Below, piece after piece: positions 16,841-26,472 of a DNA stretch of 64,000 nucleotides (positions within the stretch are counted from its first letter, which is position 1; every line of letters starts with the position of its first letter). The notes beneath the pieces are model-generated. The model worked only from the letters and a program-made list of their open reading frames with translations. It did no database searches and was not told the DNA's origin. The position numbers and the translations under genes were made by a program. Source of the DNA: Methanothrix sp. (GTDB lineage Archaea; Halobacteriota; Methanosarcinia; Methanotrichales; Methanotrichaceae); NCBI GenBank assembly GCA_018052825.1, contig JAGPMN010000003.1, positions 1 through 64,000 of the forward strand. Direction: 5' to 3'.

Positions 16841-17959
16841 TCAATAGCGAGCCCGGCGGGGCAGGAAATCTATTCCATGCCGGCATGTCACCCGGCGGGA
16901 CTGCTCCTTTCCCAGGATCTGGGGGGAGGATACGCCTGTCACTACCAGCATGGTGCGGATGGTGTGCTCGAGATTGGGATCTATCTGCGCCCCCCAGATT
17001 ATGCGGGCATCGGGATTTATCTTCTGGTAGACCTCGTCCACCACAGTCTCGGCATCTGTAATGGTCATGTCCGGACCGCCCACCACATTGACCAGTGCGG
17101 ATGTGGCTCCGGAGACATCCACGTCCAGGAGGGGGCTTCTCAGCGCCTTCATAACAGAATCACCGGCCTTTTGCTCTCCGTCCGCCTCGCCCATGCCGAT
17201 CATAGCCACGCCTCCGTTGGTCATGACAGTCCTCACATCTGCGAAGTCCAGGTTGATCAGGCCGGGGTGGGTGATCAACTCGGTGATTCCCTTGACAGAG
17301 CGCATCAGAACCTCATCTGCCACCTTGAATGCAGCCTGCAGCGGGAGGTTGGGCACAACATCGAGGAGCCTGTCATTGGGCACCACGATAACCGTATCAG
17401 AGACCTCCCGCAGCCTCTTCAGCCCGGCTTCGGCATTCTGCATCCTTATGGAGCCTTCGGCGCTGAAGGGAATTGTGACGATGGAGATGGTGAGGGCTCC
17501 TGCCTCGCGGGCTGCTTCTGCCACCACAGGCGACGCGCCCGTGCCTGTTCCGCCGCCGAGGCCGCAGGTGACAAAGATCATATCAGCGCCGGCCACGGCA
17601 GCTTTGATCTCGTCAATGTCCTCCTCAGCCGCCTCTTCGCCGATGGCGGGAAGGCTTCCTGCGCCCAGGCCCCTGGTGGTGCGCCGGCCGATGAGAAATC
17701 TCCGGTCGGCGTTGATATGCAGCAGATGCTGGGCATCGGTGTTTATAGCAAAGAGCTCCGCGCCCTGGATGCCGCACTCCGCCAGGCGGTCGATTGTGTT
17801 CGAGCCGCCTCCACCGCATCCGATCACTCTGATAACTGTGGTCAGCTCCTCCAGAACCGACACCAGCTCTTCATCGCTCTGGATCATGCTCGTGGGCTTG
17901 ATCCTGCTCTCCGCCTCGGATCTGCCCAGGGCTTCGTCGATGATGTACTTCAACTCCAT
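16841..17959 (-). CDS. ftsZ: Cell division protein FtsZ
   Basis: A 372-residue tubulin-family GTPase that builds the division ring. The glycine loop [11 protein letters not shown], the tubulin signature GGGTGTG (135-141), the [10 protein letters not shown] strand and the synergy-loop region ([14 protein letters not shown]) are all present. The sequence resembles archaeal FtsZ1 more than FtsZ2 ([16 protein letters not shown]). The C-terminal tail ([19 protein letters not shown]) is short and basic. Archaeal ftsZ1 is often followed by secE-spt5, but here the neighbour is the unrelated wHTH operon. A TATA box at 18024-18033 gives a leader of about 43 nt with an AGAGGGGG SD sequence. Confidence 0.96.
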   Translation of the reverse strand: MELKYIIDEALGRSEAESRIKPTSMIQSDEELVSVLEELTTVIRVIGCGGGGSNTIDRLAECGIQGAELFAINTDAQHLLHINADRRFLIGRRTTRGLGAGSLPAIGEEAAEEDIDEIKAAVAGADMIFVTCGLGGGTGTGASPVVAEAAREAGALTISIVTIPFSAEGSIRMQNAEAGLKRLREVSDTVIVVPNDRLLDVVPNLPLQAAFKVADEVLMRSVKGITELITHPGLINLDFADVRTVMTNGGVAMIGMGEADGEQKAGDSVMKALRSPLLDVDVSGATSALVNVVGGPDMTITDAETVVDEVYQKINPDARIIWGAQIDPNLEHTIRTMLVVTGVSSPQILGKEQSRRVTCRHGIDFLPRRARY

Positions 17960-18023
17960 CCCCCTCTAGATTCCTGCAGTATTCTACTATCGTATTAGTA
18001 TAATAGTTTTTTGCATAGAGACG

Positions 18024-18033
18024 ATATATATTT
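18024..18033 (-). promoter_or_regulatory. TATA box of ftsZ
   Basis: On the minus strand AAAATATATATCG lies about 27 nt before the expected start near 18002. The leader contains an imperfect inverted repeat at 17987-18006 (CTAT...ATAG). Confidence 0.45.
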
Positions 18034-18099
18034 TTCAATGGAAACGAATTTAAAAAAATAATTGGAATTCGAAGATTTATGATTAATCTTAATATTATT

Positions 18100-18495
18100 T
18101 TAATTAGATTTCAGGGATTTGAGCTTTTCTATCTGTCTCATTATTCTCTCGGATTCCTTAGACTTTTCCTGCTCCAGGTACTCCACAATCTCTGGAAGGC
18201 TTTTGTTGAGCTTGTATATGCGATAAGGACGGCCCTTTCCCGGATTCTTCTCATCCCTCTCTACAATCCAGTCGAGCTTTCTGATCTCCCTCATGGCGAT
18301 GCTCACCTCAGGCTGGCGGAGATCCGACCCGATCTCTATTTCGCGGGAGGTTGCCTCTGCCACCCCTGCCAGATATGTCAGGACCTTGGCCACGTTTCTC
18401 TTAAGGCCGACCTTCATGAGCATGGAGGCAAATTCATCGCGTTCGACTTTGAGGCCTGTGCCGGCTATTGTATCCAATACGGTCACCAGCGGCAT
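18100..18495 (-). CDS. Winged-helix transcriptional regulator (ArsR/TrmB-like)
   Basis: A regulator of about 131 residues. After FASMLMKVGLKRNVAKVLTYLAG comes the recognition region EATSREIEIGSDLRQPEVSIAMREIRKLDWI and a wing with KNPGKGRPYRIYKL. A coiled-coil-like C-terminal helix follows (EQEKSKESERIMRQIEKLK). Closely similar regulators occur across methanogens; their targets are unknown to me. ATG 18495 is used. The TATA box at 18511-18518 predicts a 5' end near 18488-18490, so a leaderless start at GTG 18486 is also possible. It diverges from nothing nearby and stands alone. Confidence 0.78.
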   Translation of the reverse strand: MPLVTVLDTIAGTGLKVERDEFASMLMKVGLKRNVAKVLTYLAGVAEATSREIEIGSDLRQPEVSIAMREIRKLDWIVERDEKNPGKGRPYRIYKLNKSLPEIVEYLEQEKSKESERIMRQIEKLKSLKSN

Positions 18496-18510
18496 AACTA
18501 ATGATAACAT

Positions 18511-18530
18511 ATATATAAGTTTCGTCGAAA
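18511..18530 (-). promoter_or_regulatory. Promoter with palindrome over the BRE
   Basis: The minus strand has TTATATAT (18518-18511) preceded by the palindrome TTTCG-A-CGAAA (18530-18520). The palindrome overlaps the BRE position, so a bound dimer would block TFB recruitment. It is a good candidate site for autoregulation by the adjacent winged-helix protein. Confidence 0.5.
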
Positions 18531-18605
18531 ATAATTCTCTTGAAATAGATCGATGATAGATTTAAAATTATTTTTTAAAACTGATTTAGACTGAAAATAA
18601 TGCAG

Positions 18606-19235
18606 CTACGGGCAGGGCAGTGTCAGCACTGAGGCATTGCCAGTCTCGAGGGACATCCTCATGTTGGTGTACCCGGAATAGGTGCCGCTCATGGAATAGA
18701 TGGGCACTGCTCTGGCGCTCTTCTGCACCCGTGCCCCCACATGAGCGGTGCCTTCCACCTCGGTATGAATGTTATAGACCGAGGTTTGATTATCCTGCAG
18801 CACAGTGGTATCCTTGACCAGGTCGCTGATCTGGGAGTAGCTCTCCGAGAAGACGGAGCCCACTTCGTAGTTCTTGGCGCACAGGGCGTTCTTCAGCTCG
18901 GATGCTGTGATAGGAGCGCTGTAGCGGGAGGGCTTGTTCTGGTAGACGCCCCATTCGTTGGCCATTATCTCATTGTAGCCATCCCCAAAGCCTCCGTAGA
19001 CCTGTACATTGATGGTGCGGGAGACTGTGCCTGTGCCGCTGGTTCCAGTGACCATCTTCTGGCCGTTGTAACCCGCCTCAGACTGGTAGATGCGCATGTC
19101 GTTCATGATCCCCTGGCTGTAGATCCAGGAGTGCTCTGTGAGATTTTGGGGAACAGCAGCCGCAGGATTGAATGCCCCTGCCAAGGCCGATGCCATCAGA
19201 AATCCGAGCACAATGAAAATGCGCACCCCTTTCAT
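18606..19235 (-). CDS. Secreted protein of unknown function
   Basis: A 209-residue exported protein. The signal peptide (MKGVRIFIVLGFLMASALAGA) is followed by a domain rich in Tyr, Ser and Asn: HSWIYSQGIMNDMRIYQSE, then VYGGFGDGYNEIMANEWGVYQN. It has two cysteines (LCAKNYE and the terminal LPCP). I recognise no family. ATG 19235 follows GAGGAGGG by eight bases; the GTG at 19253 lies within that SD sequence and is rejected. No membrane anchor is visible. Confidence 0.65.
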   Translation of the reverse strand: MKGVRIFIVLGFLMASALAGAFNPAAAVPQNLTEHSWIYSQGIMNDMRIYQSEAGYNGQKMVTGTSGTGTVSRTINVQVYGGFGDGYNEIMANEWGVYQNKPSRYSAPITASELKNALCAKNYEVGSVFSESYSQISDLVKDTTVLQDNQTSVYNIHTEVEGTAHVGARVQKSARAVPIYSMSGTYSGYTNMRMSLETGNASVLTLPCP

Positions 19236-19283
19236 CAGGATAACCCTCCTCACTGCATTGAATATAAATTTGATCCTTCCAGC

Positions 19284-20135
19284 CTATGCCCGTCGGGGCG
19301 TCTTTTGCCTGATCTCTCTCAAGCGGGCCTGGAGGGATGCGGCCAGATCTGGCGAGAGTCCGGCCGAGCCGGCGTCCAGCCGGGCGGCTATGGCCAGCTT
19401 GGCCGCCAGAGCCCTTGCGGCCTTGCCCCGCAGCCTGCGGGCTGATCCGCTCACAGCGGGATGGCGGTAAATGATGCCGTGCTTGGGCGAGGGAGCGTGG
19501 CCGCTCAGATGCTTGAAGAGGGACTTCTCAGCGCCCATCACCTGAATGCGGCTTGCCGGCATGCGGGCCAGGTTATGGAGACCTCCCGCCCTGGAGATTA
19601 TCCGGGCAGCCAGCACCGGCCCGGCCAGGATGGAGAGATTGGGGGCCAGGGCCTGCACCGCGACCACCACCTCAGCCTCTAGGCTCTTTCTATATGACCT
19701 CAAGCTCAGGGCCGCACTGGCAAGGGTGCCCATCTTCTCGTCATCCGCAAGCTCCTCCGCAAGCTCCCGGCCGTGGGCTATCTTCTGGCGGTGCAGCCGG
19801 GACCACTCGTAGAGCCTCTCCTCCAGGAGGTTGAGGGCCTCGGCCATGCCGTCCAGAGCCTGCACTGCGAAGAGCAGGTCCTGCTCGGCAGTGACTGAGG
19901 CTGATAGCCTGCCCTGCACCAGGGAGAGGGCCGCCTCCCTGAGGCATGCATTGTACTCAGCGTCTCCTGCAAAAAGGCCGCCTTTTAAAGCCAGGGCGCG
20001 CAGGTCGGGCTGGGGAACGGGAAATGCCCTGGAGGCGGACTCCAGGGAGACCGCCCCATCCTCAGCCGGACCGCCCCCTGTGAGCAGCGCTCCAGTCTCC
20101 AGGTCGACTCTCCCAAACCAGGCATGAATCTGCAT
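19284..20135 (-). CDS. nop5: Nop5/Nop56/58 family C/D-box RNP protein
   Basis: The scaffold subunit of archaeal C/D-box sRNPs, which guide 2'-O-methylation of rRNA by fibrillarin. In its 283 residues the N-terminus is MQIHAWFGRVDLETG. A coiled-coil and NOSIC region lies around residues 95-190. The signature Nop domain follows: LAGPVLAARIISRAGGLHNLARMPASRIQVMGAEKSLFKHL. The tail is basic, as expected for an RNA-binding protein. It is shorter than typical Nop5 (about 350-400) in its C-terminal extension. Fibrillarin, often adjacent, is not in this window. ATG 20135 is chosen because the TATA box at 20191-20200 would start transcription near 20169, beyond the GTG at 20183. Confidence 0.9.
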   Translation of the reverse strand: MQIHAWFGRVDLETGALLTGGGPAEDGAVSLESASRAFPVPQPDLRALALKGGLFAGDAEYNACLREAALSLVQGRLSASVTAEQDLLFAVQALDGMAEALNLLEERLYEWSRLHRQKIAHGRELAEELADDEKMGTLASAALSLRSYRKSLEAEVVVAVQALAPNLSILAGPVLAARIISRAGGLHNLARMPASRIQVMGAEKSLFKHLSGHAPSPKHGIIYRHPAVSGSARRLRGKAARALAAKLAIAARLDAGSAGLSPDLAASLQARLREIRQKTPRRA

Positions 20136-20190
20136 CCGGTCATCTTCTGTCACACGCAGGGATAGATCACTTTCGCCCCGCACAGCTCGA

Positions 20191-20205
20191 GTTTAAATAT
20201 TTCGA
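20191..20205 (-). promoter_or_regulatory. TATA/BRE of nop5
   Basis: On the minus strand TTCGAAATATTTAAAC combines a BRE-like TTCGAA with an ATTTAAA box; the predicted transcript start is near 20169, giving a leader of about 35 nt. Confidence 0.5.
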
Positions 20206-20254
20206 ATGGCCACTTATTACTACCTCTCAATAAAAGTTAGGGGGCGGATTGTGA

Positions 20255-21484
20255 ATGAAAGAACTGGTTGATCAGATTAAAGCCCGTCTCGGGGAGCATA
20301 GGGTCGACGTCCCTGAGGAAGAGATTGCCACTCGCCTAAAGAAGCTCATCGTTGATTTTCGCGTGCCTGAAGCCGAGGCGAGGAGATCTGTCATCAATTA
20401 CTTCCTAAAAGAGCACGGCATAACTCCACAGGCCAGGACTGGCTCGGAAAAGGTCAGGATCGCAGATATAAAAGAGGCGGGCAAATGGGCGGATGTGGAG
20501 GTCAAGGTGCTGGACCTCTGGGAGCCGGCCTCACCGACCATCTCTCAGACCGGCCTGGTGGGGGACGGCACAGGCTCCCTCAAATTTGTGAAATGGAGCA
20601 AATCGGATCTTCCCGATATGGAGCTCGGCAAGAGCTATTTGTTGAGGAATACGATCACAGATGAGTACCAGGGCAGATTCTCCCTGAAGCTGAACCGCAC
20701 CAGCCAGATCGAGCCTCTGGAGGCTGAGGTGGATGCAAAGCCGGCCAGCCGGACGGCGCGGGAGATGAAAGTGGTGGAGATCAATGAGCCCGGAGTGTGG
20801 GTGGACCTGAGGGTCAAGGTGGCGCAGATCTGGGAGCCGACTGCCGAGGCCATCTCCCAGTCCGGGCTGGTGGGAGATGAGACTGGGACCATTCGCTTTG
20901 TGAAATGGGCCAAGGCGGAGCTTCCCGACCTGGTTGAGGGAAAAAGCTACCTCCTCAAAAACCTGGTCACGGACGAATTTTCCGGCCGCTTCTCAGTGAA
21001 GATGAACCGCACCAGCCAGATCGAACCCCTCGATACCGATATCGAGATAGGCTCAGTGGCTGCGGAGTTCTCCGGAGCCCTGGTGGATGTGCAGAAAGGG
21101 TCGGGGCTGATCAAGCGCTGCCCATCCTGCAAGCGCTCCCTGGTCAAAGGGGTATGCAGCGAGCACGGCAAGGTGGAGGGCAGCTACGACCTGCGCATCA
21201 AGGCTGTGCTTGACGACGGGCGGAGGGTGCAGGATGTGCTGCTCAACAGGGAGATGACTGAGAGGCTGGTGGGCATCACACTGGATGAGGCCAAGCAGAT
21301 GGCCATGGAGGCTCTGGACCATGAGGTTGTGCGGACGCTTATCGATGGAAAGCTGGTAGGAAAGTACTACACCATAACCGGACCCAGAGTCGACAGATAC
21401 CTGCTGGTTGAAACCATCAATGAATTGCCCCCTGTGACGCCCTCGCAGGTGGAAGAGCTGATTGCCGCCGCGGAGGCGATTTAA
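20255..21484 (+). CDS. rpa: Replication protein A (single-stranded DNA-binding)
   Basis: A 409-residue euryarchaeal RPA that coats single-stranded DNA during replication and repair. After an N-terminal helical region come two near-identical OB folds, about residues 66-155 and 168-257. Both contain the pattern 'K/VWVDxxVKVxxxWEP' and end FSxKxNRTSQIEPL. A zinc finger (CPSCKRS, then CSEH) lies near residues 288-304 and leads into a third OB fold with YDLRIKAVLDDGR. The similarity of the two OB folds indicates internal duplication. The partner gene starts directly after its stop. Confidence 0.93.
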   Translation: MKELVDQIKARLGEHRVDVPEEEIATRLKKLIVDFRVPEAEARRSVINYFLKEHGITPQARTGSEKVRIADIKEAGKWADVEVKVLDLWEPASPTISQTGLVGDGTGSLKFVKWSKSDLPDMELGKSYLLRNTITDEYQGRFSLKLNRTSQIEPLEAEVDAKPASRTAREMKVVEINEPGVWVDLRVKVAQIWEPTAEAISQSGLVGDETGTIRFVKWAKAELPDLVEGKSYLLKNLVTDEFSGRFSVKMNRTSQIEPLDTDIEIGSVAAEFSGALVDVQKGSGLIKRCPSCKRSLVKGVCSEHGKVEGSYDLRIKAVLDDGRRVQDVLLNREMTERLVGITLDEAKQMAMEALDHEVVRTLIDGKLVGKYYTITGPRVDRYLLVETINELPPVTPSQVEELIAAAEAI

Positions 21485-22366
21485 ATGGCGGGATTCTCTC
21501 GTGAGGTGGCCAAGAGGGTCTTTGCCGAGGAGCTGAAGAGCTCCAACTGCTCCTTCAGGGATGGAGAGGAGCAGAACCAGTACGCGCCATCATACCTTCT
21601 CACCCCCACAGGGGCAAAATGCAATCGCGTCTTTGTGGTGGGGACTCTGACAGAGAAGGATGACATCGGCACGGATACGGAGTACTGGCGTGGGCGGGTT
21701 GTGGACCCCACGGGCAGCATCTTCATATACGCCGGACAGTACCAGCCGGAGGCGGCTCAGACGCTTGCGGGGTTGGAGCCGCCAGAGTTCGTGGCAGTTG
21801 TGGGCAAGCCCAACCTCTACCAGACAGAGGAGGGAAAAATCATCATCACCATCCGCGCCGAATCCATCCAGAAGGTGGACAGGACCACCAAGAACCAGTG
21901 GGTACTGGACACGGCAGCGAGGACTCTTGAGAGGCTGGCCGAGTTAAAGAGCGTCATGCCCGCCCAGATTTCGGGCGACTTTTCCACAGCCGACGCCATA
22001 CCGGCTGCGCCCCGGGACGGACAGAGGGCTATGGATCATTATCACACCGACATAGAGCACTACAGGCAGATGGTACTTCGCGCCCTCGTATCCCTGGCGG
22101 ACGATCTCGGCCAGGCGGCAGCGCCTTCCGGCATGCCTGACATCATTTCAGGCAGCCCCGTGGGCGTGCCCTCCGGAAATGGCGAAGCCTCAGGCGGAAA
22201 GTCGGAGACGGGCGGCACTGCATCCGCGGTCGCGCCGGCTTTAGATGAGAAGCCTGCCGCAGCCTCTCGAAGGCCCAGGCAGAAGAAAGACGAGCCCCTC
22301 AGGTCCTGGTCCGATCTGGTGGGCGAGGAAGATGTCGAGACATTTGACTTCGGCAAGAAAAGCTGA
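21485..22366 (+). CDS. RPA-associated protein (RPAP, COG3390)
   Basis: A 293-residue partner of RPA, found next to rpa genes across euryarchaea. The OB-type core, residues 3-150, includes FSREVAKRVFAEEL, YLLTPTGAKCNRVFVVGTLTE and DPTGSIFIYAGQYQPEA. The C-terminal third is a disordered Gly/Pro/Ser linker ending in an acidic-aromatic motif (SWSDLVGEEDVETFDFG), a type of tail that could bind partner proteins. Its ATG immediately follows the rpa stop, so both are one operon. In haloarchaea such proteins bind RPA physically and support DNA repair. Confidence 0.88.
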   Translation: MAGFSREVAKRVFAEELKSSNCSFRDGEEQNQYAPSYLLTPTGAKCNRVFVVGTLTEKDDIGTDTEYWRGRVVDPTGSIFIYAGQYQPEAAQTLAGLEPPEFVAVVGKPNLYQTEEGKIIITIRAESIQKVDRTTKNQWVLDTAARTLERLAELKSVMPAQISGDFSTADAIPAAPRDGQRAMDHYHTDIEHYRQMVLRALVSLADDLGQAAAPSGMPDIISGSPVGVPSGNGEASGGKSETGGTASAVAPALDEKPAAASRRPRQKKDEPLRSWSDLVGEEDVETFDFGKKS

Positions 22367-22371
22367 AAAGT

Positions 22372-22381
22372 CTTATATAAT
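22372..22381 (+). promoter_or_regulatory. TATA box of the lone AsnC-domain gene
   Basis: CTTATATAA is centred near 22376 and predicts a start near 22402; GGTGAG follows as SD sequence before ATG 22414. The gene therefore has its own promoter despite following the rpa operon closely. Confidence 0.55.
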
Positions 22382-22413
22382 GTGCAGAATGTGTATAGGA
22401 TAGGTGAGACATA

Positions 22414-22644
22414 ATGGTAATCGGAGTAACGATGGTAAAGGTGGTGCCGGGGCAGGAGAAGACCGTCTACAATGCCCTGCAGGACATTGACGGTATCAAG
22501 GATGTCTACCATGTCTTCGGCGAGTTCGACTTCGTGGTCATCATCGAGGTTGAGGGGCTGAGCATGCTCAATAAGCTCGTGGATGTAATTCGCGAGATAG
22601 ACAACGTCACCGCCACTCAAACCGTAGTCGGGGCTGAACTTTAG
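22414..22644 (+). CDS. Stand-alone Lrp/AsnC ligand-binding (RAM) domain protein
   Basis: A 76-residue protein consisting only of the AsnC_trans_reg/RAM domain: [38 protein letters not shown]. It has no helix-turn-helix. Such single-domain proteins form dimers or higher rings, bind small molecules (often amino acids), and may modulate full-length Lrp proteins. Which ligand it binds cannot be told from sequence. It lies between the rpa operon and top6B-top6A with its own TATA box. Confidence 0.88.
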   Translation: MVIGVTMVKVVPGQEKTVYNALQDIDGIKDVYHVFGEFDFVVIIEVEGLSMLNKLVDVIREIDNVTATQTVVGAEL

Positions 22645-22658
22645 CCCTCTTTATTTTT

Positions 22659-24506
22659 ATGGAGATTGCTGAGGAGCTGGCCCGGCAGCAAAAGGCCATA
22701 TCCGTCGCAGAATTTTTTGAGAAGAACCGCCAGATACTGGGGTTCGACTCTGCTCCGCGGGCTCTTATCACCTGCGTCAAAGAGGCGGTGGACAACTCCC
22801 TGGACGCCTGCGAGGACGCGGGAATACTGCCGGACATCTTCGTCCAGATCAAAAAGAGCGGAGAGTATTATCAGGTAATCGTAGAGGACAACGGCCCGGG
22901 CATTGTGCCCCAGGAGATACCGCGCGTCTTCGCAAAACTGCTGTACGGATCGCGCTTTCACACCCTGCGGCAAAGCCGCGGCCAGCAGGGCATAGGCATA
23001 TCAGCAGCAGTGCTCTACTCTCAGCTCACATCTGGAAAGCCCACCAAAGTGATATCCAAGATCGCCCCGGACAGGCCTGCACACAGCTGCGAGCTTCTCA
23101 TCAACACCGCAAAAAATGAGCCTGAGATACTTCGCTCAGAGGAGACCGACTGGGAGAGGCCGCGCGGGACAAGGGTCGAGATGGAGATGGAGGGCACATA
23201 TGTCAGGGGCCGCCGCCAGTCGGTCTACGGCTCTCTGAAGAGCACGGCCATCGTCAATCCCCATGCCAGGATCACCCTGGTAGAGCCGGAGGGCAACATG
23301 GAGGTCTTTGAAAGGGCCACTGAGAGCCTGCCCAAGAAGGCCTATGCCATCTCCCCCCACCCGGCCGGAATAGAATTGGGCGAGCTGATCAAGCTGCTGC
23401 GCTACACTGACAAGAAGAAGCTGCGCGTCTTTTTGAAGGATACATTCTCCTCCATCGGAGCCATCTCAGCCCAGGAGCTTTGCAGCCGGGCGGGTCTGGA
23501 CACTGAGGTCCCTCCGGCAAGCCTCGACCACGAGCAGGCCAAGAGGCTGCATGGCGCCTTCAAGGCCATCAAGGTCAAGTCCCCTCCAGCGGACTGCCTC
23601 TCTCCCATAGGCGAGGAGCTGATCAAGGCGGGCCTCGAGAAGGAGTACCGTCTGGACTACATCGCCACCACAGTCCGTCCTGTCTCAGTCTACTCCGGCA
23701 ACCCCTTCCTGGTGGAGGTGGGGCTGGGATACGGTGGCGAGCTGGAGAGGGAGAGCCGGGTGGAGATCCTCCGCTTTGCCAACCGCGTGCCTTTAGTCTA
23801 CCAGCAGGGGGCCTGCGCCATAACCCATGCAGTGGAGTGCGTCTCCTGGAAGAACTACTCCCTCGGCCAGCCCACAGGAAGCGGAGTTCCTGTCGGCCCG
23901 GCTGTCCTGCTGGTCCATATCGCCTCCACGAACATACCGTTCACATCCGAGAGCAAGGATGCCGTGGCAGATGTGCCTGAGATCCTGGCGGAGGTTGACC
24001 TGGGCCTGAAAGAGGTGGCCAGGAAGCTGCGCCGCTACCTGAGCAGGCAGAGCATTTTATCGGATAGGCGGGAGAAGGAGGAGATCATCAGAAAGATACT
24101 GCCCCGCATAGCCAAAAAACTCTCTGACGTACTTGAGAAGGATGAGCCGGACATCGGGCCGGTTGTGGCCAAGATCATGGGCAATCTGCTCGTCTCCAGG
24201 AGGGTGGAGAGGGAGGACGGCCAGCTCTCTGTGAAGATACTGGTCGAAAATCACGGCGACCTGGCGCGCTCATTCAAGCTGCACGAGCTGCTGGCGGAGA
24301 AGGCGGAGACCACTGCGCCTGAGGCCAGGGTGATCCCCATAGGCGACGGATACGACCATCACTGGAAGCTCTCCTTAGCCCCGGGGCAAAAGGCCACACT
24401 CAACTACAGGATTGCTGCAGCCGGTCTCAGCGGCATCCTCTCACTGAAGGAGCCTGTGGTGGAGGGCCTCGATGCAGAGATTGTGAGGGGGGCCAGGGTG
24501 ATCTGA
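22659..24506 (+). CDS. top6B: DNA topoisomerase VI subunit B
   Basis: The ATPase subunit of the type IIB topoisomerase, which relaxes and decatenates DNA by passing one duplex through another. It has 615 residues. The GHKL ATP-binding fold shows the N-box EAVDNSLDA near residue 44, the DNGPGI lid motif and GQQGIGISA. The helix-2-turn-helix domain follows, then the transducer with the switch lysine region ([14 protein letters not shown]). A C-terminal Ig-like extension is present (about residues 515-615), as in methanogen enzymes. There is no clear SD sequence. top6A starts one base after its stop. Confidence 0.95.
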   Translation: MEIAEELARQQKAISVAEFFEKNRQILGFDSAPRALITCVKEAVDNSLDACEDAGILPDIFVQIKKSGEYYQVIVEDNGPGIVPQEIPRVFAKLLYGSRFHTLRQSRGQQGIGISAAVLYSQLTSGKPTKVISKIAPDRPAHSCELLINTAKNEPEILRSEETDWERPRGTRVEMEMEGTYVRGRRQSVYGSLKSTAIVNPHARITLVEPEGNMEVFERATESLPKKAYAISPHPAGIELGELIKLLRYTDKKKLRVFLKDTFSSIGAISAQELCSRAGLDTEVPPASLDHEQAKRLHGAFKAIKVKSPPADCLSPIGEELIKAGLEKEYRLDYIATTVRPVSVYSGNPFLVEVGLGYGGELERESRVEILRFANRVPLVYQQGACAITHAVECVSWKNYSLGQPTGSGVPVGPAVLLVHIASTNIPFTSESKDAVADVPEILAEVDLGLKEVARKLRRYLSRQSILSDRREKEEIIRKILPRIAKKLSDVLEKDEPDIGPVVAKIMGNLLVSRRVEREDGQLSVKILVENHGDLARSFKLHELLAEKAETTAPEARVIPIGDGYDHHWKLSLAPGQKATLNYRIAAAGLSGILSLKEPVVEGLDAEIVRGARVI

Positions 24507-24507
24507 A

Positions 24508-25605
24508 ATGGCTGAGGATGAAATGGACAGGACCCGGGCTGCCCAGGAGAAGCTGATGGATCTGGCCTTCCATCTTTACAATCAGTTCGAGCAGGGGATT
24601 GTGCCTCATATATCCCTGCCCTCCAGAACCAAGGGAAATATAGAGTTCTCCAGCAAGGACGAGGTCTGGATCTACGGAGACCAGGAGACGACCAGGAGCG
24701 TCAAAACAGTACGTGGGGCCAGGACCCTTCTCAAGACGGTGCACCTCGCTGAGCTTCTCATCAAAGAGCACCTTAGGAACAACCGCGGCTCGACTTTGAG
24801 GGAGATCTATTACATCTCAGAGAACTGGGATATAGCCAAGTTCCACGAGCAGGCGGAGAGCGACCGGCTCATCGAAGACCTGGAGATAGTCACAGCCATG
24901 CACAGAGAGGACTTTCACGTCCGGCCGGAGGAGGACGGAGCAGCCGTCTTCGGGCCGCTGCGGCTCTTAGAGAAGACGCGCCGGGGCGAGAAGAAGCTGC
25001 ACTGCCAGGATGACGTGGGCGAGGCAGGCTATCAGATTCCATTCAATGTGGACAACATAGAATTTCTGAGCCACGATGCCAAGATGGTCATGGCCATCGA
25101 GACGGGCGGAATGTATGCGAGGCTGATTGAAAACGGCTTCGATGAGGAGTTTAGCGCCATACTGGTCCACATCAAAGGCCAGCCCGCCCGCTCCACCCGG
25201 CGCCTCATAAAGCGCCTCAACACAGAGCTGGGACTGCCGGTGGTGGTATTCACAGATGGCGATCCCTGGTCCTACCGCATATTCGCCAGCATCGCCTACG
25301 GTGCCATCAAGAGCGCCCACCTCTCAGAGCACCTTGTCACGCCGGCGGCACGCTTTCTGGGGGTGCAGCCGAGCGACATAGTGGACTACAACCTCTCCAC
25401 TGATAAGCTGACCGACCAGGACATGCAGGCACTGAGAAGCGAGCTGACAGATCCCCGCTTTGCCTCTCCCTACTGGGACAGGCAGATCAGGCTGCAGATG
25501 GACCTCAAGAGGAAGGCTGAGCAGCAGGCCTTTGCCGGCAAGGGGCTGGACTATGTGACCAGGACCTACCTGCCGGAGAGGCTCGCAGAGATGGGGATAA
25601 TCTGA
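24508..25605 (+). CDS. top6A: DNA topoisomerase VI subunit A
   Basis: The DNA-cleaving subunit, homologous to eukaryotic Spo11. It has 365 residues. The 5Y-CAP domain carries the active-site tyrosine in LREIYYISE (Tyr101/Tyr102). The Toprim domain has the metal-binding acidic residues in ETGGMYARL and [11 protein letters not shown]. The C-terminus [13 protein letters not shown] is typical. It is co-transcribed with top6B, one base apart, so subunits are made together. Confidence 0.96.
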   Translation: MAEDEMDRTRAAQEKLMDLAFHLYNQFEQGIVPHISLPSRTKGNIEFSSKDEVWIYGDQETTRSVKTVRGARTLLKTVHLAELLIKEHLRNNRGSTLREIYYISENWDIAKFHEQAESDRLIEDLEIVTAMHREDFHVRPEEDGAAVFGPLRLLEKTRRGEKKLHCQDDVGEAGYQIPFNVDNIEFLSHDAKMVMAIETGGMYARLIENGFDEEFSAILVHIKGQPARSTRRLIKRLNTELGLPVVVFTDGDPWSYRIFASIAYGAIKSAHLSEHLVTPAARFLGVQPSDIVDYNLSTDKLTDQDMQALRSELTDPRFASPYWDRQIRLQMDLKRKAEQQAFAGKGLDYVTRTYLPERLAEMGII

Positions 25606-25624
25606 ACATCGGAGATGGCCGAGA

Positions 25625-26461
25625 TTGATCATCGACATTCATACCCACATCTACCCGCAGCCGGTGGCAGCCAAGATCCTGCAGGCGGCCAAGAGGAAGT
25701 TGAATGTGACTGCACCGGGCAAGGGCGTGCCGGCGGACCTGCTGGAGATGATGAAGGCCGGAGGAGTAGCCAGATCGGTGCTGCTGCCGGTGGCCAGGGG
25801 GCGTGAGGATGTCTCTCGCCTCAACGACTGGGTTTTATCCGTCTCAAATGAGAATGCCAGGCTTACTGCATTTGGAGCAGTGCATCCCCTCATGCCCGAC
25901 CTGCAGGCAGAGCTGGACAGGCTCAGGGCAGCAGATGTCAGGGGCGTGAAGATAGTACCACTTACGCAGCAGGTGTATCCGGATGATTCCCGCTGCGCCC
26001 AACTCTATGAAGGCCTCATAGAGAGGGATATGATGCTGATCGCCCACGCTGGGAGCGATCCTCTGAGCAGGCCGGAGGTCTTCGGCACGCCGGAGCGCTT
26101 TGCAGCCGTGGCGGAGAGCTATCCAGATCTGAGGATGATCCTGGCCCACCTCGGGGGGTTGCGAATGTGGGACGATGTGAGGCGCTGCCTTCTGCCAGCG
26201 GCGAAAAATGTCTACTTCGATACGGCCTACGTCTCATTCTACATGAGCCGGGAGAAGATGCATGAGCTGATTTCGGATACCGGCCCGCAGAAGGTGCTAT
26301 TTGGAAGCGACTATCCCTGGGAGGAGCCGGGCAGGGCAGCGCAGATCATATCCGGCCTGCCCCTGGAGGCAGAGGAGAGGGAGGCAGTCCTATGGAAGAA
26401 TGCGGCGCGCCTGCTGGGGCTGCCTGCGGGCGATCCAAATGTTTATACTTCTTCAGATTAA
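25625..26461 (+). CDS. Metal-dependent amidohydrolase (amidohydrolase-2 type)
   Basis: A 278-residue TIM-barrel hydrolase. The metal-binding HxH is at the start (IDIHTHIYP, His6 and His8). HAGSDPL near residue 140, AHLGGLRMWD near residue 178 and FGSDYPWEEP near residue 225 complete the metal site. The family contains decarboxylases and hydrolases acting on many substrates; none can be assigned here. The start is TTG (ATC ATC GAC follows); no ATG is available before the metal motif. It follows top6A by 19 nt and may be read from that operon. Confidence 0.85.
   Translation: MIIDIHTHIYPQPVAAKILQAAKRKLNVTAPGKGVPADLLEMMKAGGVARSVLLPVARGREDVSRLNDWVLSVSNENARLTAFGAVHPLMPDLQAELDRLRAADVRGVKIVPLTQQVYPDDSRCAQLYEGLIERDMMLIAHAGSDPLSRPEVFGTPERFAAVAESYPDLRMILAHLGGLRMWDDVRRCLLPAAKNVYFDTAYVSFYMSREKMHELISDTGPQKVLFGSDYPWEEPGRAAQIISGLPLEAEEREAVLWKNAARLLGLPAGDPNVYTSSD
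26441..26450 (+). promoter_or_regulatory. Internal TATA box for the Trm112-like gene
   Basis: TTTATACTT inside the last codons of the amidohydrolase gene is centred near 26446, exactly 26-27 nt before ATG 26473. This predicts a leaderless transcript, in agreement with the absence of an SD sequence. Confidence 0.55.
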
Positions 26462-26472
26462 ATGCCCGGATC

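Noticed and set aside
16781-17998. Long plus-strand open frame of 405 codons
   Set aside because: It is the antisense of ftsZ; the minus frame has all FtsZ motifs and the plus frame has no recognisable domain, start signal or codon pattern.
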